The notes below the pieces were generated by a model that worked only from the letters and a program-made list of their open reading frames with translations, did no database searches and was not told where the DNA came from. Of a stretch of DNA of 64,000 nucleotides, positions 28,601 through 38,459 are shown in pieces. Source of the stretch: CAYFLR01 sp964343805 (lineage in GTDB: Bacteria; Bdellovibrionota_B; Oligoflexia; CAYFLR01); the NCBI GenBank assembly GCA_964343805.1, contig CAYFLR010000007.1, forward strand, positions 115,950-179,949, read 5' to 3'. The first letter of the stretch is position 1, and every line of letters begins with the position of its first letter. The position numbers and the translations under genes are program-made.

Positions 28601-31391
28601 AACCTCTTTTACATCCTCGGTGACGGTTCGTGGAATGGAAGGATCTAAATCTGAGGCTGAAGTTGACACCACCGCAGATGTGGAGAGTACTCCCATTATA
28701 CCCACTCCTGAACCCGATCCAGTGACGCTCAGTTATTTACAGATTGATGCTCAAACCATTCGGCTTCCTATTGGAACCAGTGCCCAATTTAAAGCCACTG
28801 CATTTTATTCTGATAACTCCAGTGTGGATGTAACAGATCAGGTATTGTGGAGCTCTGCCGATAGTGCAGATCTTGCAATTAGCAATGATCCTTCTTCCAA
28901 AGGGCGAGCCACGGCTTTACAAAAACCTGATCCCTATAACAAGGTCGTATTGACGGCTGCTTTTACGGTGAAGAATGAAACTACTGATGCGGTGACCACT
29001 AAGACAGCAGATATTGGGGTTTGGGTGAATTCAGCCATCATGACCGCAGTGAAGATCGATGTGGATAACCCCAACATACCCAAAGGAACCGATGTAGAAT
29101 TTAAAGCCACCGGTTTCTTTTCTGATGGAACCACCCAAAATAGATCCAATGCCTGTAGTTGGGTGAGTAGCGATAATGGTAAGTTGCAACGTTTACGCTT
29201 TTGGGGTTCATACAATCGTTTTAGGGCGAGTACCACCAGTACTGGAGCTGTTACATTGACTGTCAATTGTTGGAATATCAACGATTCAGTGACTCTTAAT
29301 ATTGTTGATGCCACTTTAAATAGTATTTATATAACTCCTGGAACACATCAGCTGGTAGCAGGTTTTAAAAAGCAGTTTAAAGCCACCGGGGTTTTTTCTG
29401 ATTACACCTCTAAAGATCTGACGGATGAGGTGCTTTGGACGGTGTCAGATAATGCGAAAGCCAGGGTGAGTAATCAACCTGATGGCAAAGGGTTAGTAAC
29501 CACTTTAGCTGCCGGGGATATTGATATCACAGCTACCTATAAAAATGACTCAGGAACAGCGGGAGTGGCTAAATTGAATATCAGTGAAGAGACGCTCAGT
29601 TCCATTGAAGTGACCACCTCTAAAACTTCGCTGGCAGAAGGTCTGTCCTTAGCCTTTACAGCCATAGGTCACTACTCCAACGGTAACAAACGAGACATAA
29701 CTTCCCAAGTCTCTTGGAAAACTTCTAATGCTGCGGTGGCACAAATGGATTCCACTCGAGGAATGGTTAAGGCCATTTCTGCTGGATCGGCTGATATTAC
29801 CGCTTACCTTTACCAACCTGCTTTGTCAGATTCATTTACTCTCTCGGTGACCGCTGCTGCTTTAGTAAGTATTGATATCTCACCTGATAATGTTTCCCTG
29901 CCAGATGGCCGAAAGCAGGCCTTTAGTGCAACGGGTACATATACCGACGGTTCGGTGGTGGATATAACGGCCCAGACTTCTTGGTCCAGTCCTCAAGATT
30001 GTACCCATCTCAGTATGGCAGATGGTTCTATTGGAGTGGCAACTGCTCGTAGTGACTCCTGTGCGGATGGAGCTAATAATAATATCACAGCTTCTCTCGA
30101 TGGAGTTATTGCCTCCACCAATGTACAGGCAACGGCTGCCACCTTATCGAGTTACACTATTTCTCAATCCTTTTCTGATATTCCCTTGGGACTCGATCGT
30201 CAGTTCAAAGCCACTGCTACTTACAGTGATGCCAGTACATTAGACATCACAGATGAAGTATCTTGGTATTCAAACAATTTCACCATTGCTGCAGTTTCAA
30301 ATGACAAATTAAATAAAGGTCGGGTCTACACAGTCGCTGAAGGAAGCACCGTTATTAAAGCTTGCCTTAAAGGAGAAACCTGTGAGCAGGTGGCCGTAAC
30401 CGTTTCAGCGGAAACGGTCAATAGTTTAACTATTACTTTAGGATCTACTTCCTTAGGAAAAGGGGAGCAAACGACCCTTCAAGTTATTGCCAATTGGTCT
30501 TCCAGTGGAAATTTGGATGTGACCCGTAATGCGGTCTGGGAGGTAGATGATAAAACTAAGTCTAATATTATCTATACCGAAAGGGATATTAGGGAACTAA
30601 GAAGAGTGGGCGTGGTGAAAGAGGTGCAAGATCTTTCTGTGAGTGGAATTAATTGGAACTGGAAACGTTCGGGCAAGGCCTACACCAAAACCAAATTTGT
30701 GGGTACTAAAAAATGGGTGACTGTTGGTACCGAAAGATACCCTTCTCATATTCTCGCTAAAGACAATGGTTCGGTTACGGTTACGGCTACTTACAAGGGA
30801 GTAACTGCTACGGAAACATTGAATATTGGGTCTCCTAGCGTGGCGAGTATTATTATCAGCCCAGCTACTGCTAATATCAATAGCGGAACACAAAGCTATA
30901 GTGCCACGGCAGTGATGACCGATGGAACTACCGAATCCATTACTGGAGGAACCTGGTCCATTGCCAATTTTCTTGGAACTCCTGGAAATACCATTGACAG
31001 TGGAACTGGAGAGGTAAGCTATGTGGGAACGGGGGTGAGTAAGGTGACACTCACTTACTCAGGAAAAACAGGCGATGCTTATATTGCAACGGATCTGGCT
31101 TCCATTACCATGAACCCTGCCAGTAGCTTTACCGCCTATTTTGATGGCCGCTTTGGCATGTGTGGAATTAAGTTTGTGGCCACCGGTAATTTTGGCGGGC
31201 CTACCTACGATCTATCAAATATAGCTGAGTGGAGTTCCAATAACAATTGCGGGCGCATGTCCAGCTTCTATATGCGCTCTGCCTGTTTATCTACCACAGC
31301 GGATTCGGTGATTATTAAAGCCACCATGGGATCCATTGAGGGGGTGAGTACGGGTAAGATTGATACCACCGCTCAGTGTACAGCTCCCTAG
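25654..31391 (+). CDS. Giant lipoprotein with about 16 bacterial Ig-like (BIG2) repeats, interrupted by an assembly gap
   Basis: About 1910 residues. Lipobox FLFAC (Cys17) is followed by an acidic and then Gly/Asn/Asp/His-rich linker containing a tandem GGNGSGHDGN repeat. Then come beta-domains of about 85 residues. I count about 16 copies beginning with a strand such as LSSIEVSPAILKVQQG, LNSIYITPGTHQLVAG or LVSIDISPDNVSLPDG, then (F/L)-x-A-x-G-x-Y-S-(D/N)-(G/N), D-(I/L)-T and W-(S/T)-S-x-(D/N), ending in a GLVTA-type turn. This is the BIG2 fold of intimin/invasin-type adhesins. Likely a long surface stalk for adhesion. The last copy (from about LASITMNPASS) is degenerate and carries four cysteines. 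Ten N at 26192-26201 cut the frame. Confidence 0.85.
26192..26201. other. Assembly gap (10 N) inside the Ig-like lipoprotein
   Basis: The frame ends in AIITIF before the run and resumes as SLTVVVNN after it, offset by two bases relative to a ten-base join. The real missing length must leave remainder 2 on division by 3. Confidence 0.9.
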
Positions 31392-31408
31392 TTTGATGGA
31401 GAATTAAA

Positions 31409-32866
31409 TTGAAAAATCTCCCGCCCTATTTTAGATTGGTGTTTATCATCTACTTCTTTGCATTCCCTTCTGCTCTTTTTGCATCTTCCTTTATGGAAAT
31501 GTGTCAATCTTATACCAAACAACCCGTTGAAAGACAGGTGACTCTCTATGTCTTGATGAGAGAGTTTGGTCCTAGGTGTAAGAAAACCCAAGAAGGAATA
31601 TTGGGCGCAAAATTTATTCGTCTTAGATTTGATCGAGCCTATCGGGGCTTATCCCTTCCTAAAGATTCCATTTCCCCCGATCTGTCACCTTTGATGGAAT
31701 TCGCCCATATCGAGTATTTGACCCTTGAAACCTTTAAAGAAATCAGCATTGAGGATATAAATAAATTCACTAACCTCAAAACTTTAGAACTTAAATATTC
31801 TCCCATGTCCTCTTTAGAGGGCCTCAATTTGCCTAAACTAAAACGACTCTCTTTATGGAGAATTCCTATAAAAGATGCTTCCTTTTTGCGTCAATTGACA
31901 ACCATTAGAAGTATAGACATGTTCAATGCACATATTGTAGATTTACAGCCATTTTCTTCTTTGGTAGATCTTAAAACTCTTTCCATCATTCGTACCAAAG
32001 CACCGGAGTTCCCTTCAATTACCAATATAGAGCCTCTTTCTGCCCTTCTCTACTTACAAGAATTATTTCTTAAGAACCAGGATATTACAAGTATTACTCC
32101 CTTAATGTCCATGGGAAACCTCAAGCGATTAGACCTATCAGGCAATGAACAATTAACTAATATTGATGCCATTCGCTTTCTAGAAAATTTAGAAATTTTT
32201 AATTTCCGCTGTTTTAAAATGATTGATGAAAAAAGACGGGTGAAATGTGAACGAAATATCTGGAGCGATTTGACTCCCTTCAAGAGCCTCTATTGGTTAA
32301 AAGAATTGCGCATGAGTGACGTTAAATATATTGATTTAAGTCCTTTTGCCAAGGTAACACGACTTGAAATTTTAGATATATCCTATGGAAAAGTGAAGAG
32401 TTTGGCTCCTATTTCCAATGTTCATTCACTAAAATCCTTTTACTGTCAACATTGCGAACTAGATAATGTTCAGCCTTTAGGTTCCTTAGTAAACCTAAAA
32501 CAACTCGGCTTATCAAACAATAGAATCACTGATATTTCAACTCTGTACACTTTGCAAAATCTGTCTAGTATCTCTTTTAGTAACAACCAAGTACAGGACA
32601 TTCACGTAATTTCCCTTTTTCAAAAGCTGCGACTTTTTGTTGCTAACCAAAATCAGATAAAGGATGTTTCTCCGCTGGCAAAACTCCCACTTTTACATGA
32701 AATAAGGCTTCACGATAACCTGGTGGAGGATCTTCGTCCCTTACGAAATTCCACCCGACTTAAAAGGCTTTGGTTGGATCGAAATCCCGTTCAAAGTAAT
32801 AAAGGCTCGGTTGAGTGCCCATCTAACGCAACATCTAAAATCGTTGCACGGTTTTGTGAAAAATAG
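31409..32866 (+). CDS. Secreted leucine-rich-repeat protein
   Basis: 485 residues with a signal peptide (about 1-25). From about residue 90 to 465 there are roughly 15 leucine-rich repeats of about 22 residues, for example LKRLDLSGNEQLTNIDAI and LKQLGLSNNRITDISTL. The form with D-I/L-x-P/x-L between repeats is the bacterial internalin-like type. It makes a curved surface that binds proteins. The start is TTG at 31409 with GGAG eight bases upstream; no ATG fits before the signal peptide. It lies 17 bp after the Ig-like lipoprotein and is probably in the same operon, so the two may act together at the cell surface (inference). Confidence 0.85.
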   Translation: MKNLPPYFRLVFIIYFFAFPSALFASSFMEMCQSYTKQPVERQVTLYVLMREFGPRCKKTQEGILGAKFIRLRFDRAYRGLSLPKDSISPDLSPLMEFAHIEYLTLETFKEISIEDINKFTNLKTLELKYSPMSSLEGLNLPKLKRLSLWRIPIKDASFLRQLTTIRSIDMFNAHIVDLQPFSSLVDLKTLSIIRTKAPEFPSITNIEPLSALLYLQELFLKNQDITSITPLMSMGNLKRLDLSGNEQLTNIDAIRFLENLEIFNFRCFKMIDEKRRVKCERNIWSDLTPFKSLYWLKELRMSDVKYIDLSPFAKVTRLEILDISYGKVKSLAPISNVHSLKSFYCQHCELDNVQPLGSLVNLKQLGLSNNRITDISTLYTLQNLSSISFSNNQVQDIHVISLFQKLRLFVANQNQIKDVSPLAKLPLLHEIRLHDNLVEDLRPLRNSTRLKRLWLDRNPVQSNKGSVECPSNATSKIVARFCEK

Positions 32867-32867
32867 G

Positions 32868-35576
32868 CTACTCAATATACATGATGGTCACACGGTATAG
32901 ATTGTTAAAGGTGTTTGCCCCTTTGGAACAAAACCCCATATTTTGAGCTCCCGATGACTCAAATGAGATGTCGTAGTAATAGGAGGGAGTTGTTTCATAC
33001 CCTGGCGGTACCCAATGAGAACCCGCAACATTGACCAGAGCATAGGCCATGAGGATTTTTTCTGCGGCGATATTGATGGTGATATTTTCACAGGCGCTGG
33101 CATTGAGGGTGCCAGTAAAGGTTTTGAGTTTGATAGCCGGCGAGTCGGAACCCAATTTAGTAAAGCCATTGACCTCTAGCTTGGCCCCTGTACCGGGGGA
33201 GATACCGATTCCCACATTAGAATTATAGAAAGTCATTTCACTCGTATAGCCAACTCCCGTGGGGTCAGTCGTACTGACAATAGAAAACTTCCTGGCTCCA
33301 TGATGGGATATAACTCCTCCCTGGAGAGTTGCAGTATTATTATCAATAGTTAGATTATCTCCTACCGGTGTATAACCATACCATCCCATATTACCGGTTC
33401 TGGCTCCAAACCAATTATTCCCATCGACTCCAATATCTCCTCCCTTAACATCCAGCAGATGGCTGGGATCGGAAGTTCCAATACCCACCCTGCCAACAGC
33501 CTTAATACTCATGGCGGGGTCACTCAATATATCTTGGGCGGTATAAAAATAAAGAGAGGTACGGTGGGCAGAGACTCCCCAGTCTTCCTCTGAAACGGCC
33601 GCTATTTTTGCCCCAACCACAGGGGCTCCACCACTCTCTTGCGCCCAGAATTGGATATTTCCTGACTCAGTGCCGGTTGTTCCTTGAGCACCCTTTCTAA
33701 TATTCAGTGTGGGATTAGAGGTGCTTTCCATATGGAGGAGGGATGCGGGATTGTCAGTTCCAATGCCTACATTTCCTCCATCTTCAATCAGGATTCCATT
33801 GCTGCCATCATCTTGCAATGAGAGTCCCGCTCCATCTCGGGCGGTAATGGCATCCGCTTTTATTTTTCGAGTGTCCCCGATGTCCCAATCTCCCGTTAAG
33901 GCAACGGTTCCATCTTTTTTGAGGGAAGAGCTATCTAAAGCCGCAATATCCACTCCGTCCACTGTGCCACTTACTTTTATATTTCCCACCACATCGAGAG
34001 CTTCGGCGGCATCTACTACCCCGATACCCACCTGACCTTCATTATCAATGGTCATTTTGGCTAGGCTGTTAATTTGAAATGAAATTTCACCGGTGCCACT
34101 GTTGTTTTCATCAGCTCCAATAGTGGTGGTATCGTTGTTGACCAAGCCACCAGTATTTCCAAGGCCGGTTAAACCAGATCCATCACCAACGAAGGCAGTC
34201 GCAGTCACGATACCTGATACTTCCAGTTGATTACTCGGGTTGGTTACTCCGATGCCAACCAGACCTGACTTTGTGACGGTGATCACATCTCCATCCGTTG
34301 CCGGACTGGAGGAGAGTTTAAAAAGCGGGGTTGAGGTATCATCTCCAGCGATTTCAAGTTTGGCCCCGGGTTGTTTCGATATACCTAGGTTGCCGGTGAT
34401 TTTGAGGTGGCCTGTCTTGAAAATAGCAGAAGTGGAGGTGTCCTTTTGAGTGCAGGTTCCAGTGAATGACAAAGTCGAATTGGCAGTGTCGATGGCGGTA
34501 ATTATAAATTTATCCCCATTATCATCTATAAAAAGATCTCCGGAATTCACCGCTGAAAGTGCTGGGTTTTCAGCTAACTGAACTTGTCCCGCGGTGCAGC
34601 CTCCATTTGCAATAATGAGATTATCGATGATTTTTTCTCCGCCTGACAATGCAAGTTGACTTTGGGTTGTACCAATTTTAAGCCCTTCTACATCCGTTTT
34701 TAAAAAGGGAGTCACTCCCCCATGAGTGTGGTTGTTATCTGCCTTACCTTTTTGGTTTTCGGTTAAAGTCGATAGCTGTAGGGTGATCTCGGGGTGAGAG
34801 TGAGAATCACTGGCAAATGAGCTATTCATATTCTCCATTGTAACAGCCAGAATCTCATTGGCTTCCTCTTTGGTGTAATATTGTTGCAACTTATCACTGT
34901 TTACAGAGGAAAAGGAGCTTGTGCTTAAGGTCGTAGGAAGGTCTTCGCTTTCTGTAACTATGGAAATGAAGGATTCTTCTAAAATGGTATGACAGGAAGT
35001 GAGTTCCAGCTTTCCTTCGAACTCATTAATAATGATGTCCTCTGAATTCGATGAGATGTTAGGTTTATTAGCCGCTAAAAGATAGCAGGCATGATCTTCC
35101 AATCCACCTCCATAATCAATGGACAGGGGGATTTTTAATAGGGCAATGAGAGATTCATTTCCTCCTACTCTCTGGGGTTGTGCAAATTTGAAAGCTCCAT
35201 TTTTTTGTATCTGGCTAGAGAAATAGCTTTTATCAATTGTATTTGTTAAGAAAACCTTTCCATAATGGAGTGAGCCTGCTTCCTTGTTATCTAGATTGAG
35301 TTTTATATCCGCATCCAGCAGAACGGTATTTTGAGAGCTGATTAAATCGCTAATCAAAGAACTTTCTAAATCCTTTAAATCTGTAAACTCAATATTTCCT
35401 ACTTTGATTAATGAATCGGTTATTATTTGACCTTTGAGTTCCTCTGATTTAATGCTGGAATTTTGCTCTTTAAAGGATTCCTCTCGCTTTTCTAGTTGAG
35501 TAGGATCGCAAGCTGGTAGAATAGCTATAGCTGTAACTATAAGAATATAAAAGAAATAATTATCCACTCGGCTCAT
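32868..35576 (-). CDS. Lipoprotein with VGIGT repeats (tail-fibre/collar-like)
   Basis: 902 residues, lipobox LPAC at about 20-23. The C-terminal two thirds carries about six copies of the motif (N/Q/L)-VGIG-(T/V)-x-(N/D)-P-x-x-x-L-(E/D/H)-V-x-G, e.g. NVGIGTDNPASLLHMES and RVGIGTSDPSHLLDVKG, 50 to 110 residues apart. Such motifs mark trimeric beta-helical shafts of phage tail fibres and of many surface proteins in Bdellovibrio relatives. No C-terminal S74 peptidase is seen; instead it ends in a beta-rich domain of about 100 residues with two cysteines. The N-terminal 250 residues are polar and partly coiled. Start supported by GAGG seven bases upstream. The 3' ends of this gene and the LRR gene nearly touch. 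Confidence 0.8.
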   Translation of the reverse strand: MSRVDNYFFYILIVTAIAILPACDPTQLEKREESFKEQNSSIKSEELKGQIITDSLIKVGNIEFTDLKDLESSLISDLISSQNTVLLDADIKLNLDNKEAGSLHYGKVFLTNTIDKSYFSSQIQKNGAFKFAQPQRVGGNESLIALLKIPLSIDYGGGLEDHACYLLAANKPNISSNSEDIIINEFEGKLELTSCHTILEESFISIVTESEDLPTTLSTSSFSSVNSDKLQQYYTKEEANEILAVTMENMNSSFASDSHSHPEITLQLSTLTENQKGKADNNHTHGGVTPFLKTDVEGLKIGTTQSQLALSGGEKIIDNLIIANGGCTAGQVQLAENPALSAVNSGDLFIDDNGDKFIITAIDTANSTLSFTGTCTQKDTSTSAIFKTGHLKITGNLGISKQPGAKLEIAGDDTSTPLFKLSSSPATDGDVITVTKSGLVGIGVTNPSNQLEVSGIVTATAFVGDGSGLTGLGNTGGLVNNDTTTIGADENNSGTGEISFQINSLAKMTIDNEGQVGIGVVDAAEALDVVGNIKVSGTVDGVDIAALDSSSLKKDGTVALTGDWDIGDTRKIKADAITARDGAGLSLQDDGSNGILIEDGGNVGIGTDNPASLLHMESTSNPTLNIRKGAQGTTGTESGNIQFWAQESGGAPVVGAKIAAVSEEDWGVSAHRTSLYFYTAQDILSDPAMSIKAVGRVGIGTSDPSHLLDVKGGDIGVDGNNWFGARTGNMGWYGYTPVGDNLTIDNNTATLQGGVISHHGARKFSIVSTTDPTGVGYTSEMTFYNSNVGIGISPGTGAKLEVNGFTKLGSDSPAIKLKTFTGTLNASACENITINIAAEKILMAYALVNVAGSHWVPPGYETTPSYYYDISFESSGAQNMGFCSKGANTFNNLYRVTIMYIE

Positions 35577-35679
35577 TAAATTGCCTCTAACTTCCGCTTT
35601 CTACTTTTTTCAATGCTTCATATTATTTATCGGTAAAAGAGGAGGAAAGTTTAAATTGGGATTGTATTGATTTTCCTGA

Positions 35680-35865
35680 GCGGACAGAACCCAGGTTCTC
35701 ATTTTCAGAAACGTACTTGTGTCCGCCAAAAGCGGCAAAAAGTGGACAAATCTCTGGTTCTGACGGTCATACCAGTCGCATTGTCACAAAAAGTGAGGAA
35801 AAAGCGGACAGAACTCAAAGTCTCATTTTCAGAACCCCACTTTTGTCCAGAAGGCGGCGGTGAGA
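35680..35865. repeat. Three degenerate 62-bp tandem units with hairpin potential
   Basis: The gap 35577-36046 (470 bp) holds no convincing gene. Inside it are three units of exactly 62 bp (from 35680, 35742 and 35804). Units 1 and 3 agree at 37 of their first 45 bases; units 1 and 2 at about 35 of 62. Each starts with GCGGACA or GTGGACA and has a complementary TGTCC- or TGTCAC-type arm about 35 nt later, so each may fold into a hairpin. The short open frame across it does not follow the unit phase and looks non-coding. About 180 bp after it lies the next lipoprotein gene. Confidence 0.55.
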
Positions 35866-36046
35866 CAGGGATTTACACTTACCATAACCATTGAATCAAT
35901 CTATTTTTTGTTAGAATCCTTCATTGGTATTATTCGGGGTATCTAAGGTGAAGATATTAAACAAAAAGTATCTACTTCTCACTGTTTATCTTCCACTAGC
36001 CGATAAGAATATTGTATTTAAAGAAATTCCATAAAAGAGGATTCAA

Positions 36047-38440
36047 ATGGGTAAGAAAATCGGCTTAGCATTCATTGCGCTGTTTTTACTGAGTTTAGTA
36101 GTTAATTATCAAAACTGTGGCAAGAATAAATCGCAACCGCCTGTTAAAAAAGAAGAAAAAGGGGATGCTCCGCAAGTTACAGCACCAAATGTATCTGACA
36201 AGGAGGCTCCCACTCTTTTACGGCTTAGTTTTTATCACAATCAGGCCTTACTGGTTGATTCTATGATGGCTGAAGAGGATAGTGGTACTCTCAGCTGTTT
36301 AGTGGCAGGGGACAGCTGTAGAGATAAGTCACAGCCAGTGGATGCGCGTATATTAGCTGCTGAAGAAGAGTTTCAACGTCTGCAAAGCATTCAGAGATCC
36401 GAAAAGTTTGTTACTAGTAAAAATGGGTTAGCCACCTTTGGCAGCCGATATCCTGCATCCTATGTTGAGGATGTTCAAGATCAGCAGCAGCAAGTTAATC
36501 AAGAGCTGCTCCAGATTGGGACCGATGTGTTAAGCATGCCTTCCGGGACCGATGAAGAGAAAGCGGCAAAAGCGGATGCGTTAAAATGTTATAAAGAGGC
36601 CGGTACTCGTATCGGTGAATCAATCATTGACAACGTCCAGGGGGGTGATGGCGAGTTTGGTGGGATTGCTGATTCATTGAGAGCTTTGGGAGCGGTGGAT
36701 CAAATTGGTGGATCCCAAATGAGTGAAACGGCCATGGGAGTTTTTACAGGAGATAAACGAGTTCATTTAGAAGCTGAGACCGGCTTATATGATGGGACTG
36801 TTCGAGTGAAAACCGATCTGACATATGATCCAAGTGTGCCACCTCCAGTTGCTGTATCGGGGAGTTTGAAGATTGAACTGCCGAGACAAGATAGACAATC
36901 AACAGCAACAGCGGTTGCCCTATCAACCACCGATGTTGAGGGAGAACAAGATCTGAGTGAAGTTCCGAAGCCTGGATCTCCTACCGGATCTACCTCTTTG
37001 GCTGCATCAGGAAATTGGCAGCCAGAAGATGAACATGCTCTGGGGATAGAGGTGCGCCTTAATGAAGGAATCAGCCCTGAGATGATGGAGCTCTTTACTG
37101 AAGAGTATAAGTTAAAACAGGATGGCCGCACAGAAGAGGCTGCAGTGGTGCGCGGAAAAATGGAGCAACTCGCTGAAAGAGAGCAGGCTGCAGAGGCTGC
37201 TGAATATGAAAGAAATAGACCGCAAATTGAGGCGGAGAGATCAAGAATGGAAGCGGAACGATGGGATAGGTACCAATCATACTTAAGAGAGAAAGAGGCA
37301 AAAGAAACTGCTGATTTTAAAGCTGGTAAATATGATCAAGCCATTAGGGATGCTGCTGGTGATATTATCGATGATATCTATAGTGGGATAAGTGAAGAAG
37401 CTCCAGCTAGCGAAAAACCAGCAAGCCGTGTGAGCACAGAAACACGTGTTCAGTCGGATTCGTATACTTATGCATATCCTTTACCAAATACATCCCCTAA
37501 ACCGGTTCCGGGTTATATTCCTCCACCCAGTCCTTCTCCTAAACCTGTTATTAATTTGGTGAGGGCAGATAGCTCATCTCATCAACTGGTAAAAAATCCA
37601 GGAAGACTCACTGAAGAAGTTATATTGCCTGAAAACCCAGAAGAGATAGCAAAGGCACAAAAAGCAGCCAAAAGAGAACTGGCTCAAACTTTAGCTGATA
37701 TCCATTTACAAAGAGATAAGCTTCTCAAAATGAGATTAGCAAGTACCGCGGCTGATCACTATGAGCTCAAACTTGAAGAGCAGGTCTTAAAGGTTCTTAA
37801 GCATCAAAGAGATCAGTTAGAATGGGAACTCTATCAATACGAAAGTCATCTTCCCCACTTTAACCTCACCAAAGAAAATAAAGGTAATCTAGTAAAACCC
37901 CTGGCTAACAGGCTCTGTGAAAATATTTCTGCCTATCTTATCAGTAGAAATGTGATAATTTTTAAACTCCCTAAAGATAGAAAGTGCTTCTTGGCCGAAC
38001 AGGTTCTCACTCAAATTGAAGATAGTCCCATTTTATTCTCTGCTTATGAAACCAGCCAGTCCTCGTTTAATCACTCCTTTGAGGAGTTGGGAAAAGTTAA
38101 GGAAGCTAATGGAGATATATGGAGTATTAGAAAACTACAATTAAATGGGAAACAGATCCCCACTGGTTTAACTCTGATTTCAGACTTTAGTACCGTGACC
38201 AAGTACCAGCCTCAATTATTCTTACAGCGACTTTTGGAGAGTATAAAAGGGAAGAGCATGGTTTATGCTAAACAGGTGGCGAAAGAGCAGTGTGAGTTCT
38301 CTGATTCCAAAGATCTTAAGAATAACAGCTGTGATCTTTACTCCAAACTGATCATGTGGAATAAGGTTTACCAGAGTATATATGATCGGGCGGATAAATA
38401 TGTGAAAGAACGAATGTACCCTTCTCCAGAGGCGCAATAA
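36047..38440 (+). CDS. Lipoprotein with long coiled-coil regions
   Basis: 797 residues; the signal peptide ends VVNYQNCG, a lipobox form typical of Bdellovibrio-type lipoproteins (Cys24). No known family recognised. The segment 345-425 is rich in Glu, Ala, Arg, Lys and Gln with heptad character, and a second helical stretch covers about 540-610. Between is a Pro/Ser linker. The last 180 residues are globular with four or five cysteines. Role unknown. The 3' end is convergent with the formylglycine-enzyme-like gene, with 19 bp between. Confidence 0.65.
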   Translation: MGKKIGLAFIALFLLSLVVNYQNCGKNKSQPPVKKEEKGDAPQVTAPNVSDKEAPTLLRLSFYHNQALLVDSMMAEEDSGTLSCLVAGDSCRDKSQPVDARILAAEEEFQRLQSIQRSEKFVTSKNGLATFGSRYPASYVEDVQDQQQQVNQELLQIGTDVLSMPSGTDEEKAAKADALKCYKEAGTRIGESIIDNVQGGDGEFGGIADSLRALGAVDQIGGSQMSETAMGVFTGDKRVHLEAETGLYDGTVRVKTDLTYDPSVPPPVAVSGSLKIELPRQDRQSTATAVALSTTDVEGEQDLSEVPKPGSPTGSTSLAASGNWQPEDEHALGIEVRLNEGISPEMMELFTEEYKLKQDGRTEEAAVVRGKMEQLAEREQAAEAAEYERNRPQIEAERSRMEAERWDRYQSYLREKEAKETADFKAGKYDQAIRDAAGDIIDDIYSGISEEAPASEKPASRVSTETRVQSDSYTYAYPLPNTSPKPVPGYIPPPSPSPKPVINLVRADSSSHQLVKNPGRLTEEVILPENPEEIAKAQKAAKRELAQTLADIHLQRDKLLKMRLASTAADHYELKLEEQVLKVLKHQRDQLEWELYQYESHLPHFNLTKENKGNLVKPLANRLCENISAYLISRNVIIFKLPKDRKCFLAEQVLTQIEDSPILFSAYETSQSSFNHSFEELGKVKEANGDIWSIRKLQLNGKQIPTGLTLISDFSTVTKYQPQLFLQRLLESIKGKSMVYAKQVAKEQCEFSDSKDLKNNSCDLYSKLIMWNKVYQSIYDRADKYVKERMYPSPEAQ

Positions 38441-38459
38441 ACTAACTAAAGATATTCAG

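Noticed and set aside
35667..35894. 75-residue open frame in the gene-free gap
   Set aside because: It crosses the 62-bp units without sharing their phase, has no ribosome-binding site or recognisable domain, and 62 is not a multiple of three.
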